Positions 1 through 9,212 of a stretch of DNA of 64,000 bases are shown here, piece by piece. Source of the DNA: an uncultured Carboxylicivirga sp. GTDB lineage: Bacteria > Bacteroidota > Bacteroidia > Bacteroidales > Marinilabiliaceae. The translations under genes and the position numbers were made by a program. Numbering within the stretch: position 1 is the stretch's first letter; the number at the start of each line of letters is the position of its first letter. Under the pieces are notes generated by a model. That model made no database searches and was not told the DNA's origin. It saw only the letters and a program-made list of their open reading frames with translations. The stretch covers positions 3,506,501 to 3,570,500 of the forward strand of contig NZ_OY764327.1 in the NCBI RefSeq assembly GCF_963668385.1, in the 5' to 3' direction.

Positions 1-210
1 GGAACGGCTAATCCAATTGGCGTGATTGGTGCTCCGGTGGGTTTTGTTAATGTTCGCGAATCAAAATGGCAGTTGAAGCATGGTTGTACCCAAACACCTC
101 ATATTATTGTTAGTGGTCGAAAAGGCGGTAGTAACCTGGCTGCAACTATCATAAATGCTGCTCTTTCGTGGAGCGATTTTAAAAACATGAATCCGGGTGA
201 GGGACTCTAA
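1..210 (+). CDS. cbiC: Cobalt-precorrin-8 methylmutase, C-terminal part (truncated by window edge)
   Basis: This is the last 69 residues of a CbiC/CobH-family protein, open at the window start in frame 1. The enzyme moves the C11 methyl group of (cobalt-)precorrin-8 to C12 to give (cob)hydrogenobyrinate, in the cytoplasm. The visible stretch shows the family's C-terminal pattern: PIGVIGAPVGFVN, then ESK, then GRKGGSNLAA near the end. The catalytic histidine lies upstream of the window and cannot be checked. The stop codon is followed after 9 bp by the CbiET fusion, so it belongs to the same corrin-ring operon. The identity is firm from motif and neighbours. Confidence 0.93.
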   Translation, partial: GTANPIGVIGAPVGFVNVRESKWQLKHGCTQTPHIIVSGRKGGSNLAATIINAALSWSDFKNMNPGEGL

Positions 211-219
211 AAATTAAGC

Positions 220-1413
220 ATGGAACGTCAAAAGATTGTTGTTATTGGATTAAATGACCGGGCTTTAGAATTGAATGAAGAGCTGCAAAAAATTGTGGAT
301 TCAACCATTTGCTTCGGTGGTGGTGTGCGTCATTATAGTCTGGTAAATAAGATTCTTCCGCTTAAGGCTCAATGGTATAATATTACTGTGCCTTTGAGTG
401 GTATATTATCGGTGATGAAGGAAAGTCATAAAAATTGGGTGGTTTTTGCTTCGGGTGATCCTTTGTTTTTTGGAATGGCAAACACGCTTATTCGTGAATT
501 TCCTGAGGCTGATGTACAGGTTTATCCAACGTTTAATTCATTGCAGGTTTTGGCTCATAGATTAAAAATTAACTATGGCGAATATAAAACGGTTACGCTA
601 ACCGGTCGGCCTTGGGAAGAATTTGACAAGGCATTGATTCATAACGAGGCCAAATTGGCTGTACTAACCGATAGGAAGAAAACACCCGGAGCAATAGCTC
701 AACGTATGTTGGACGCAGGAATCAGCCATTATAAAATGTATGTAGGCGAGTGCATGGGTGGAGAGAAAGAGCGGGTAACCCAATGGAATTTGGATGATGC
801 TGCTTCTGAATCTTTTGAAGTTCCTAATTGTCTATTATTAGAGCAAACCGAAAGCAAGCCTGTTCAAAAAGGAATAGACGAAAAGCAGCTTACCACACTG
901 CCGAGGCGCCCCAATATGATAACCAAGATGCCTATACGTATGGCTACTTTGGCTTATTTATATCTTCACACCCAAAAGGTGTTTTGGGATATTGGAGCAT
1001 GCTCGGGAAGCGTATCCATCGATGCCAAATTAAATTATCCTCATCTTCAAGTGGTATCTTTCGAAAAGCGACCTGAATGCGAGGAAATCATACAATCCAA
1101 CATCAAAAAGTACAGAGCACCGGGAATAACATTGCGAATGGGTGATTTTGCCGAACTGGATAAAACAGATTTACCGCTTCCTGATGTAGCTTTCTTAGGT
1201 GGATATGGCGGACAAATGGATGAGATACTGGATCAAACCAATAGCTTTTTAGCACTTAACGGATTGATCGGGTTTAATTCGGTAAGTACCAAAAGTGCCG
1301 ATTCGTTTATAAACTGGGTGAATTCGCATTCATATACGCTGCTGACAAATACATTGCTAACCGTTGATGACCATAATCCTATACGTATTTTGGTTGCTCA
1401 AAAAATGAATTAA
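220..1413 (+). CDS. cbiET: Fused cobalt-precorrin-7 C5-methyltransferase / cobalt-precorrin-6B C15-methyltransferase (decarboxylating)
   Basis: A 397-residue fusion of CbiE (about residues 1-205) and CbiT (about 210-397), equivalent to CobL of the aerobic pathway. The CbiE half has the tetrapyrrole methylase signature ASGDPLFFG near residues 77-85. The CbiT half has a Rossmann SAM-binding motif, DIGACSGSVSID, from residue 257, then FEKRPEC and a PDVAFLGGYGG segment. It methylates C5 and C15 of the corrin ring and decarboxylates the C12 acetate. It starts 9 bp after cbiC, and its stop codon directly abuts the next ATG, so translation is probably coupled. The length is normal for the fused form. 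Confidence 0.95.
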   Translation: MERQKIVVIGLNDRALELNEELQKIVDSTICFGGGVRHYSLVNKILPLKAQWYNITVPLSGILSVMKESHKNWVVFASGDPLFFGMANTLIREFPEADVQVYPTFNSLQVLAHRLKINYGEYKTVTLTGRPWEEFDKALIHNEAKLAVLTDRKKTPGAIAQRMLDAGISHYKMYVGECMGGEKERVTQWNLDDAASESFEVPNCLLLEQTESKPVQKGIDEKQLTTLPRRPNMITKMPIRMATLAYLYLHTQKVFWDIGACSGSVSIDAKLNYPHLQVVSFEKRPECEEIIQSNIKKYRAPGITLRMGDFAELDKTDLPLPDVAFLGGYGGQMDEILDQTNSFLALNGLIGFNSVSTKSADSFINWVNSHSYTLLTNTLLTVDDHNPIRILVAQKMN

Positions 1414-3198
1414 ATGAAACACGAAAATATACATATCATAACTCACTCCAATGAAGGCGAAAAGTTAGCCCAACGTTTGGTTAAAGAAGGAATTCATGCA
1501 AATATTCATCGCAATAGTTCAAATATCGATGAGCTTTGGAAAACGGCTGATGCTTTGATTTTTATTGGAGCTTTGGGTATTTGCGTTCGCACCATTGCAC
1601 CTTTGTTGGTTGATAAACACACCGATCCTGCTGTTATTAATATGGATGCCAATGGAAGTTTTGTTCAGTCGGTGGTATCGGGTCATGTGGGTGGTGCCAA
1701 TCAGCTATGCTCACAAATAAGCAATATTTTGGGAGCTCAGCCCGTCATTACAACGGTTAGCGATACTTCTGGCTTATGGGCTTTAGATATGTTGCCATCT
1801 CAATACAATTGGAAGATGGAAATAACTCAGCCATTAACTCAGATTATCTCCCTTTTTGTTAATCGTAAGCCTACTGCTTTGCTGCTTCAATCGCGAGATA
1901 AAGGAACCTTGGTACTCGAAACAGAAATACCTGATTTTGTTACTGTTTTTACTGAGGAAAATGATATTAACGAGGATCAGTTTGATTTGATAATTGCGGT
2001 TACACCTTTTATTCACCAATTCTCAAAACCAGCAATTTTCTATCATCCTCAGATGATAAGTTTGGGAGTGGGATGTCAGCGCGATATTGATTCAGAACTT
2101 TTCTCAGTAGAGTTGGACAGAGTATTGGAAGAGAATAAGATATCAAAACTTTCCGTTGCCAATATTGGAACCATTGAATTAAAGGCTGATGAAAAAGCAT
2201 TGAATGATTATGCGAACAGTTTAAATCAGTCATTAAAAGTTTTTTCCGACCAGCAATTAGATGCAGTTACTATTCCTAATCCTTCCGAAAAGGTGGAGAG
2301 TGTAACTGGTTCATCAAGTGTTGCCGAAGCATCGGCCATGTTGTTATCCGAAAATAATCTTTGGCTTGAAAAGGTGAAAGCAAAGGCTGGAGACAAATAT
2401 TTTACCTGTGCGGTGGCCATTAATGCTGTCAATCAACGAAAAGGAATGGTTGAGATTGTGGGTGCCGGGCCCGGTGATCCGGAGCTTGTGTCAGTTCGAG
2501 GAAAACGCTTGTTGCAATCGGCCGATTTGATTTTGTATGCAGGAAGTCTGGTTCCTAAAGAATTGACATATTATGCCAAATCGGGTTGTGTGGTTAAGAG
2601 TTCTGCGGGTATGGATTTGCAAACGCAGATTGATACCATGAAACCTTTCTACTATCGTGGTTTGTTGGTGGTGCGTTTGCACACTGGCGATCCTTGTATC
2701 TATGGTGCTATTCAGGAGCAAATGGCTAAGATGGATGAGTTGAAGATGGATTATCGTATAACGCCGGGTATTTCATCGTTTCAGGCAGCTGCAGCAGCAC
2801 TTAAATCTCAGTTTACCATTCCTGAAGAAATTCAGAGCATAATTTTAACGAGAGGAGAAGGGCGCACTCCAATGCCAGAGAAGGAACAACTGCATAAATT
2901 GGCTCAGTCGCAAAGTACCATGTGTATTTACCTGAGTGCTTCAATTGCAGAAAAAGTTCAGAGCGAGCTAATGGTTCATTATCCGGCAGAAACTCCCGTG
3001 GCCATTTGTTATAAATTAACCTGGAAGGATGAAAAAATATGGAGAACCACTCTTGAAAATCTGGCACAGACAGTGAATGAAAACAATCTGTCGATGACCA
3101 CCATGATTGTGGTAGGCAAATCCATTGGTAACCGAAGTGGAGAATCAAAACTATATCACAAACAGTTTACTCATGCCTTTCGAAAAGGTAAGGAATAA
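1414..3198 (+). CDS. cbiG-cbiF: Fused cobalt-precorrin-5A hydrolase / cobalt-precorrin-4 C11-methyltransferase
   Basis: A 594-residue fusion. Residues 1 to about 340 are CbiG, which opens the C20 lactone and releases acetaldehyde: the conserved GALGICVRTIAPLL near 52-65 and SGHVGGANQL at 89-98 are visible, followed by LGVGCQRDI. From about 345 to the end is CbiF/CobM, a SAM-dependent C11 methyltransferase: VGAGPGDPELVSVRG from about 349, then ILYAGSLVP, HTGDPCIYGA and ITPGISSFQAAAA. The ATG directly follows the cbiET stop with no spacer. CbiG and CbiF act on nearby intermediates of the cobalt-early pathway. A 325-bp gap holding a structured repeat separates it from the next cob gene. Confidence 0.94.
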   Translation: MKHENIHIITHSNEGEKLAQRLVKEGIHANIHRNSSNIDELWKTADALIFIGALGICVRTIAPLLVDKHTDPAVINMDANGSFVQSVVSGHVGGANQLCSQISNILGAQPVITTVSDTSGLWALDMLPSQYNWKMEITQPLTQIISLFVNRKPTALLLQSRDKGTLVLETEIPDFVTVFTEENDINEDQFDLIIAVTPFIHQFSKPAIFYHPQMISLGVGCQRDIDSELFSVELDRVLEENKISKLSVANIGTIELKADEKALNDYANSLNQSLKVFSDQQLDAVTIPNPSEKVESVTGSSSVAEASAMLLSENNLWLEKVKAKAGDKYFTCAVAINAVNQRKGMVEIVGAGPGDPELVSVRGKRLLQSADLILYAGSLVPKELTYYAKSGCVVKSSAGMDLQTQIDTMKPFYYRGLLVVRLHTGDPCIYGAIQEQMAKMDELKMDYRITPGISSFQAAAAALKSQFTIPEEIQSIILTRGEGRTPMPEKEQLHKLAQSQSTMCIYLSASIAEKVQSELMVHYPAETPVAICYKLTWKDEKIWRTTLENLAQTVNENNLSMTTMIVVGKSIGNRSGESKLYHKQFTHAFRKGKE

Positions 3199-3259
3199 AC
3201 AAAAAGTGTTTTTAAATATTATTTATTGGTATTCAAATAGAAATATTCTTGATTTATCC

Positions 3260-3452
3260 CTCTAGCCGCGGGGCTTTTCATTTCTTGTCTTGATACAAGA
3301 AACGAAACAAAGAAAATCAAGGCTACATTGGAAATAAACTCTATTAATACATTCAACTTAAGTGCGGCCGGGCGATCTTCGAACAAGTTCTCAGCTTCCC
3401 GGTCTTACTAAAGTTCAATTTATTAATAATCATCTTTTCCAATGAGGCCAAT
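3260..3452. repeat. Structured dispersed repeat, copy 1 of 3 (inside the cobalamin operon)
   Basis: This fills most of the 325-bp gap between cbiG-cbiF and cbiJ-cbiD. Shared blocks with the copies at 12844 and 14552 are AGCCGCGGGG, CTTTTCATTTCTTG, AAAGAAAATCAAGGC, AAGTGCGGCCGGG, TTCCCGGTCTTACTAA and CCAATGAGGCC. Stems visible here are TTTCTTGT/ACAAGAAA (loop CTTGAT), CATTGGAAA/TTTCCAATG closing the distal half, CCGGG/CCCGG, and an apical GAAC-AA-GTTC hairpin. Relative to the other copies the stems change on both sides. It is the most diverged copy, with a mismatch in the ATTCAAC/GTTCAAT stem. It lies sense to the operon transcript. No coding function is seen. Confidence 0.8.
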
Positions 3453-3523
3453 TGCGAGATAGGTCTACTAATATTTAATCCATTTTTTGACTTTTGATTT
3501 TTCTCTTTTGACTTGAATTTATT

Positions 3524-5338
3524 TTGAAACAAAAAGCTAAAATACTCATATTCGGTGGTACCACCGAAGGGAAAAAAGCGGCATGGTTGCTCGATGCTAT
3601 TGGTGAATCATATATCTATTCAACCAAAACCAACAGTAATCATACGGTAAAGGGCAAACAGGTTAATGGTGCCATGAATTCGGAAGATATCGTTCGATTT
3701 TGTACTGATTATGAGATAAAAATGGTGATTGATGCGGCCCATCCTTTTGCCACCGAATTGCATCAGAACATACTGTTGGCTACTGAATCAATGAGTATCG
3801 AAACAATCCGTTTTGAAAGAACTTTTGCTGATTTAAGTCAAAATAAAAAGGTACGATTGTTTGATTGTTTTGAAGAACTAAGTACGGCCGTTTGCGAATC
3901 TCAATTCAATAACATTCTGGCGTTGACAGGAACACAAACTATCGATAAGCTAAAAGCAGTTTGGCAACAGAAAAATTGTATCTTTCGAATTTTGCCAACG
4001 CAATTGTCTTTAGATATTGCTTTGAGGAGTGGTATCGATCAAGATAAAGTGATTCAGGGATCGCCAGAAAAAGATGTGGCAAGTTTTTGTAAGTTGATGC
4101 TACATACCAAAGCCGAATTGGTATTAACCAAAGAAAGTGGAGAATCTGGTTTCTTTAACGAAAAGCTAGAAGCTGCCAAGGAGTTGGGGGTGCCCGTTTG
4201 GGTGGTTTCCAAGCCAACTTTTGAAGGTTATACTTATACTGTCAATTCTCAAAAAGCACTACAATCTTTAATCTATCAATTACGACGATCGATACTAAAA
4301 GAAGGTACAGAATTAAAGCATGGTTATACTACCGGAAGCTGCGTTACTGCAGCAGCCAAGGGGGCTTTTTTAACCTTGTTCGATGAGCGGCCACCACAGA
4401 AAGTAACTATTCAGATACCCAAAGGAGAGATGGTTGAATTTGTTACTTATTGTACCCTGATTTCACCAACAGAAGCTGTTTGTTCTGTAATTAAAAATGC
4501 TGGAGATGATCCGGATATAACGCATGGTGAAGAAGTAGGATGCAGAATTAGTTTGCAGTCGAAAGCTGGAATTCAGATTAAAGGAGGTAAAGGAATTGGT
4601 AAAGTAACTTTACCGGGTTTGGCTGTTCCGGTTGGTGAAGCGGCCATTAATCCGGTACCCAGACAGATGCTAACTAATATTCTAAGTTATCTGAAGGGTG
4701 AGTATGAATATGATGGAGGAGTGCTTGCCGAACCGTTTGTAACCAGGGGAGAAGAACTGGCAGAAAAAACCTTCAATCCCCGAATTGGAGTAATTGGGGG
4801 CATTTCTATATTGGGTACAACCGGGCGTGTTGAGCCCTATTCGAATGAAGCTTTTGTCGCTTCTATCAAAAAGCAAATTCAGGTGGCTAAGGCACTTAAT
4901 TGTACTAGTATTGTTCTAACATCAGGTCTTCGAAGCGAGAATAAAATGAAGACTATACTTCCTGAGCAACCACAACAGGCTTATATTCATTTTGGTAATC
5001 TGGTGGGCGATACTCTTGAATTGTGTGAGCAGGAAGGAATTGAAATAGCATATATTGGTTTGATGATTGGCAAAGCTATTAAGCTGGCCGAAGGGCATTT
5101 GAATACACACAGTAAAAAGGTTCAGTTCAATGCCGATTTTGCCTCTCAACTGGCTTTAAAAGCTGGCTATTCCGAACAAATAATTGAGCAGATAAAAGAA
5201 TTTAAATTGGCAAATGCCATCACCGGAATTATTCCTCTTACTAATGATGAACCCTTTTATAAAGAAGTTATTGCTCTTTGTAAAAAGCACTGTAAAACCA
5301 GGTTTAAGAAAGAGATACAATTTTATTTATTGCCATAA
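3524..5338 (+). CDS. cbiJ-cbiD: Fused precorrin-6A reductase / cobalt-precorrin-5B C1-methyltransferase
   Basis: A 604-residue fusion. Residues 1 to about 255 are CbiJ/CobK, the NAD(P)H-dependent reductase of (cobalt-)precorrin-6A: the N-terminal ILIFGGTTEGKKAA nucleotide-binding loop and the IDAAHPFA motif are visible. Residues from about 262 are CbiD, the SAM-dependent C1 methylase: LKHGYTTGSCVTAAAKGA from about 264, then GDDPDITHG and NPVPRQM. The start is unusual. An in-frame stop lies at 3509 and the first ATG would remove the GGTTEG loop, so the protein must begin at TTG 3524 (or ATT 3521), with no clear Shine-Dalgarno. It closes the cobalamin operon and is followed by a bidirectional terminator. 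Confidence 0.93.
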   Translation: MKQKAKILIFGGTTEGKKAAWLLDAIGESYIYSTKTNSNHTVKGKQVNGAMNSEDIVRFCTDYEIKMVIDAAHPFATELHQNILLATESMSIETIRFERTFADLSQNKKVRLFDCFEELSTAVCESQFNNILALTGTQTIDKLKAVWQQKNCIFRILPTQLSLDIALRSGIDQDKVIQGSPEKDVASFCKLMLHTKAELVLTKESGESGFFNEKLEAAKELGVPVWVVSKPTFEGYTYTVNSQKALQSLIYQLRRSILKEGTELKHGYTTGSCVTAAAKGAFLTLFDERPPQKVTIQIPKGEMVEFVTYCTLISPTEAVCSVIKNAGDDPDITHGEEVGCRISLQSKAGIQIKGGKGIGKVTLPGLAVPVGEAAINPVPRQMLTNILSYLKGEYEYDGGVLAEPFVTRGEELAEKTFNPRIGVIGGISILGTTGRVEPYSNEAFVASIKKQIQVAKALNCTSIVLTSGLRSENKMKTILPEQPQQAYIHFGNLVGDTLELCEQEGIEIAYIGLMIGKAIKLAEGHLNTHSKKVQFNADFASQLALKAGYSEQIIEQIKEFKLANAITGIIPLTNDEPFYKEVIALCKKHCKTRFKKEIQFYLLP

Positions 5339-5373
5339 TAAACAGAATTAAGTGTGGAGATGTACTTAAAATA

Positions 5374-5407
5374 AAAATGCCCGTAAGCAATGGCCTACGG
5401 GCATTTT
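5374..5407. terminator. Bidirectional intrinsic terminator between convergent genes
   Basis: A perfect 12-bp inverted repeat, AAAATGCCCGTA / TACGGGCATTTT, with a 10-nt loop. The A-rich left flank and T-rich right flank make it usable on both strands. It sits between the end of the cob operon (+) and the end of the PHP-protein gene (-). Confidence 0.85.
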
Positions 5408-5422
5408 GTTTTATTTGTTTAC

Positions 5423-8400
5423 TTATTGTCTAATAATTTTTTGAGTTGTCTTACCAGTTGTTTCGTTTATCATTACAAAATAAATTCCTTTTGAAAGATT
5501 CGATAAATCAATACTACAAGTGTTGTTGTTTGTGCTAATGGTTTTAACAACTGCACCGCTCATGTTGTAAATAGTGATGGTTTTAAAGTCATCATTCATA
5601 TTAGCAATGTTTATAAAACCATTGGTTGGATTGGGTGCAATGGTTATTGCCGATGTTCTAATTGGATCTTTATCGATAGCTGTTGGTGTTGTGGCAATAA
5701 ACACAGGGTTTGAATAGAACCATAAATCGTCAAAAGCTTCTTCGGCACCATCCATGCTCGATTCAAAATCAAGGATAGGATTGCCGTTTTCGTCCATTTC
5801 GTTTTCTTCATCCAGTCCTTTGTTCGATCCACGTAAACGAAGATACATATCGCCATCAACATCTAAAGTATAATCAATTTGTTTACGTCCGTTACCTAAA
5901 TCAGTCCAGGCAATGCTGGTAATGCCATTACCATCTGTAATTCCACCCACTGCATCAAAGCGTGCGATAACATGAGTTGTTGCAACTTCGGCAGTATTGT
6001 AATCTTCGCTCGAAGGATCAATTTTTCCACTTACTACACCGGCGATTAGGTCGATATGATCTAATTCAGGAGCATTGTAAGCTGTATATACGTTATTGTT
6101 GAATCCTTCAGGATCATTTACAACGATGGAAACATTTATCGTTTCGTCGGTTGTATTTAGTGTTTGCCCCATTTCAGCCGATGATGCATCATCCTTAACG
6201 GTGAATAACAATTCGTCGATTAAATCGCCGGTAACTATCCACGAGTTACCTGAGCGTAAACCATTGATAATAGATTGAGCGCTGGTACGGTCTTCTACAT
6301 ACGTGTATGTTTTTTGGTATTCACCCGGATAAAAGTCACCGCCTTCGTTATGAAAATCAGAGCTGGCAAATAACCACCATCCTCTACCTTCTGATAGAAG
6401 AGCATCCCACAATCCACCTACTTTAGCGGCATAAATTCCAGTACCTCCATATGTGCCACCTCCATCAGCAGTAGTGCTATATCCACCTCTGTTACCTGAT
6501 TTTTGATGACCCGACATGCTTTCAAAACCAAAGCATACATCAGGACCTGCATTATTCATATCGCGGAAATCAGCAACAGTGTATTTGCTTTTACGCTCGG
6601 GGTGAGCAGGTACCAGGTAACTATCGTGTTGATGATTGGATTGTAACCAGCTGATGGCTTCCAGTGTTTTTGCATGTCCCGAAGCTGAGCTTTTGGTCCA
6701 ACCCATATTTGCACCTCCGGTTTGGTCTCCATCACTGTTATCAAACATAAATTCGAATTGTGATAATGCATTCACATTAGGGGTTTGGCTAAATTGTTCT
6801 CCAAGTATTGCCACACTACCATGTTCGTGTCCCGGAACGTTCATTTCGTACCCTTGAACAATTACTTTATCGCCATAGGTATTACGAGCATCTAAAATTT
6901 CAGGGAAGGAATAATCCTGAATCATTTGCCAGCGCCACATGCTATAATAAGGATCGTTACCCGTTTGGTTTCCTTTTAATACAACGCTTGCATCTTCTGT
7001 CCAATAGTAGGTATTATTTTCGTCTGATGTGCGTCCATCGCGGTTGAAAGCTCCTCCATGCTCACTGTTTGCCCACCAATCTAATCCAAATTCATTGTTT
7101 TTAGCCATTACATGATCGATGTTAAACGATCCGTCGGTAAAAGTAGTATGCTGGTGAAAATCACCTTTTAGATAACCCGATTGCGCTATTTGTTTCACAA
7201 AAACAGGATTTGAGTAAAACCATAAATCGTCAAAGGCTTCTTCGGCTCCATTAAGACTTGATTCAAAATCGAGTAAGGGATTACCATTGGCATCGGTTTC
7301 GTTAGCTTCGTTCAAGCCTTTATTGGTTCCACGTAAGCGGAAATACATATTGCTGCTAATGGCTAATTGGTATGTTATTTTTTTACGACCATTGCCTAAA
7401 TCTTCCCAGGCAATACTGGTTAAACCATTTCCATCGATAACGCCACCATTAGCATCGAAACGCGCTATAACCTGAGTGGTGCTTACTTCGGGAGTATTGT
7501 AATTTTCATCAGAAGGGTTCAATTTATCACTTACAACGCCGGCAACTAAATCTATGTGATCAAGTTCAGGTGAATTATACGCTGTGTATGTGTTGAAATT
7601 GGTTCCATCAGGATCATTTACTATGATGGTAATGGTTACGTTTTGATCGAGTGTTTTTAATGTTTGGCCCATTGTGGCACCACTGCGGGCGTCGGATACA
7701 GTAAAGTTCAGTTCGTCGATTAAATCACCGGTAACAATCCAGGAATTACCAGAACGTAAACCGTTAATAATTGCTTTGGCATCCGATTTATCTTTTAAGT
7801 AAGTGTAGGTTTTTTGGTATTCTCCGGGATAAAAATCATCACCCTCACTATGAAAATCAGAACTGGCAAATAACCACCAGTTGCGACCTTCACTTAACAT
7901 AGCATCCCATAAACCACCAATTTTAGCTGCGTATACACCTGTTCCGCCATAGGTTCCTCCGCCATCAGCTGTTGTTTTATATCCACCTCTGTTATCATTT
8001 TTTTGATGACCAGGCATGCTTTCAAAACCGAAACAAACATCGGGTGCTGTAGTGTTCATATCGCGAAAATCGGCAATAGAATAGAGCTTCTTTCTTTCGG
8101 GGTGAGCTGGTATCAGGTAGCTGGATTTACGATGATTGGCTTGTAACCATGTTAGAGCTTCCAAAGTCTTTTCATGCCCCGATAGAGAACTTTTAACCCA
8201 GCCTTGGGCAGCACCTCCTGTTTGATCACCATCGTTATTATCAAACATATATTCGAATTGAGCTAACGCGTTAACATTCGGATCATTGTTGAATTGCTCT
8301 CCTAAAATGGCCACACTACCATGCTCGTGTCCTGGAACATTCATTTCGTATCCCTGAATAATAGTACGATCGTTGTAAGTAGAGCGTGCATCTAAAATTT

Positions 8401-8743
8401 CGGGAAAAGAAAAGTCGCGTAGCATTTGCCAGCGCCACATTTTGTAATTAGGTGCTTCGCCTGTTTGATCACCCAAGATAGTTACGTTTTCATCTTCGCT
8501 CCAATAAGTAGTTGTTGTTTCGTCAGAAGTACGACCGTCACGGTTAAAGGAGCCACCATGTTCGCTATTAGCCCACCAATCAAGGCCAAAAGCATTGTTT
8601 TTTTCCATTACATGATTGATGTTAAATGATCCATCGGTAAAAGTAGTGTGTTGATGGAAGTCGCCCTTAATATAGCCTTCCTGGGCAAATGTACTTCCGG
8701 AAATAAAAACTGCAATCAGCAGAGTTAAAGTAAAGTTTTTCAT
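5423..8743 (-). CDS. Secreted protein with two tandem PHP-type metal-binding modules and a T9SS C-terminal sorting domain
   Basis: 1106 residues. A signal peptide (residues 1-21, ending TFAQ) is followed by two near-identical modules, about 22-523 and 524-1018. Each starts G-[YI]-[IL]-KGDFHQHTTFTDGSFN, the HxH...D opening of PHP-domain phosphoesterases, and continues with WANSEHGG, GYEMNVPGHEHGSVAI, PAHPER and SSDFH, which would supply the other metal ligands. Each ends with a beta-rich part of about 150 residues (LRSGNSWIVTGDLIDEL onward). The last 85 residues form a type A T9SS sorting domain (ITIAPNPTNGFINI, MSGAVVKTI, LSKGIYFVMI, KTTQKIIRQ). It is probably exported to the surface or medium. 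The substrate is unknown: a phosphodiester or phosphomonoester is the family expectation, not shown here. It is transcribed alone. Confidence 0.85.
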   Translation of the reverse strand: MKNFTLTLLIAVFISGSTFAQEGYIKGDFHQHTTFTDGSFNINHVMEKNNAFGLDWWANSEHGGSFNRDGRTSDETTTTYWSEDENVTILGDQTGEAPNYKMWRWQMLRDFSFPEILDARSTYNDRTIIQGYEMNVPGHEHGSVAILGEQFNNDPNVNALAQFEYMFDNNDGDQTGGAAQGWVKSSLSGHEKTLEALTWLQANHRKSSYLIPAHPERKKLYSIADFRDMNTTAPDVCFGFESMPGHQKNDNRGGYKTTADGGGTYGGTGVYAAKIGGLWDAMLSEGRNWWLFASSDFHSEGDDFYPGEYQKTYTYLKDKSDAKAIINGLRSGNSWIVTGDLIDELNFTVSDARSGATMGQTLKTLDQNVTITIIVNDPDGTNFNTYTAYNSPELDHIDLVAGVVSDKLNPSDENYNTPEVSTTQVIARFDANGGVIDGNGLTSIAWEDLGNGRKKITYQLAISSNMYFRLRGTNKGLNEANETDANGNPLLDFESSLNGAEEAFDDLWFYSNPVFVKQIAQSGYLKGDFHQHTTFTDGSFNIDHVMAKNNEFGLDWWANSEHGGAFNRDGRTSDENNTYYWTEDASVVLKGNQTGNDPYYSMWRWQMIQDYSFPEILDARNTYGDKVIVQGYEMNVPGHEHGSVAILGEQFSQTPNVNALSQFEFMFDNSDGDQTGGANMGWTKSSASGHAKTLEAISWLQSNHQHDSYLVPAHPERKSKYTVADFRDMNNAGPDVCFGFESMSGHQKSGNRGGYSTTADGGGTYGGTGIYAAKVGGLWDALLSEGRGWWLFASSDFHNEGGDFYPGEYQKTYTYVEDRTSAQSIINGLRSGNSWIVTGDLIDELLFTVKDDASSAEMGQTLNTTDETINVSIVVNDPEGFNNNVYTAYNAPELDHIDLIAGVVSGKIDPSSEDYNTAEVATTHVIARFDAVGGITDGNGITSIAWTDLGNGRKQIDYTLDVDGDMYLRLRGSNKGLDEENEMDENGNPILDFESSMDGAEEAFDDLWFYSNPVFIATTPTAIDKDPIRTSAITIAPNPTNGFINIANMNDDFKTITIYNMSGAVVKTISTNNNTCSIDLSNLSKGIYFVMINETTGKTTQKIIRQ

Positions 8744-9212
8744 GAGTTTTTTTAAGTATGAGTTTAATAATCGTCACAAAGAACCTTTTTGTATATCAAC
8801 TGAAATATTCCTCTGTTTTAATTCTGTTTAATTCATTGTATAATTATCCGATAGTTTATTCAATATGATAATCTGATCTTTTATATTTATTCATATAAAA
8901 ATGGTATATAATAATGTTGTAATAGCATTGCAGTATTGATAATGCTTTAATGTACTAGCAAGTAAATAAGTAATGTTTTACCCGATATTAACTTTATGCT
9001 TACACAAAATAAAATTAAGACATAATTGAGGTTTAGACTACATTAGAGTTAGTTGTACAAAAAATATAGGAAAACTGAGGAGGTAGAAATTATTTTTTGT
9101 CATGGAGCAGACAACCATTTATACTAAAATATAATTCTATTTGATAGATGATTTGTTTGATTGCAACATCATCGTTTAATTTGAATTCAACTTAACTAAT
9201 AAGCTAAATAGA
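8744..9212. other. AT-rich divergent intergenic region
   Basis: 469 bp between the divergent PHP-protein gene (-) and the CPBP protease gene (+), so it should hold both promoters. It is very AT-rich. I found no full TTG/TAnnTTTG pair, hairpin, RNA gene or reading frame that I can support. Confidence 0.5.

Noticed and set aside
3361-3380. GTGCGGCCGGG in the repeats as the 5' end of a group II intron
   Set aside because: The GUGCG-like start is the only similarity; there is no domain V/VI pattern and the element is only about 200 bp with no reverse transcriptase.
3199-3523. Cobalamin riboswitch in the gap inside the cob operon
   Set aside because: The gap has none of the B12-box features I would expect and is fully explained by the three-copy repeat; any riboswitch would lie upstream of the window.
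5423-8743. Frameshift or misassembly explaining the doubled PHP protein
   Set aside because: The frame is open throughout and the halves differ at many scattered positions, so they are not an exact assembly duplicate.
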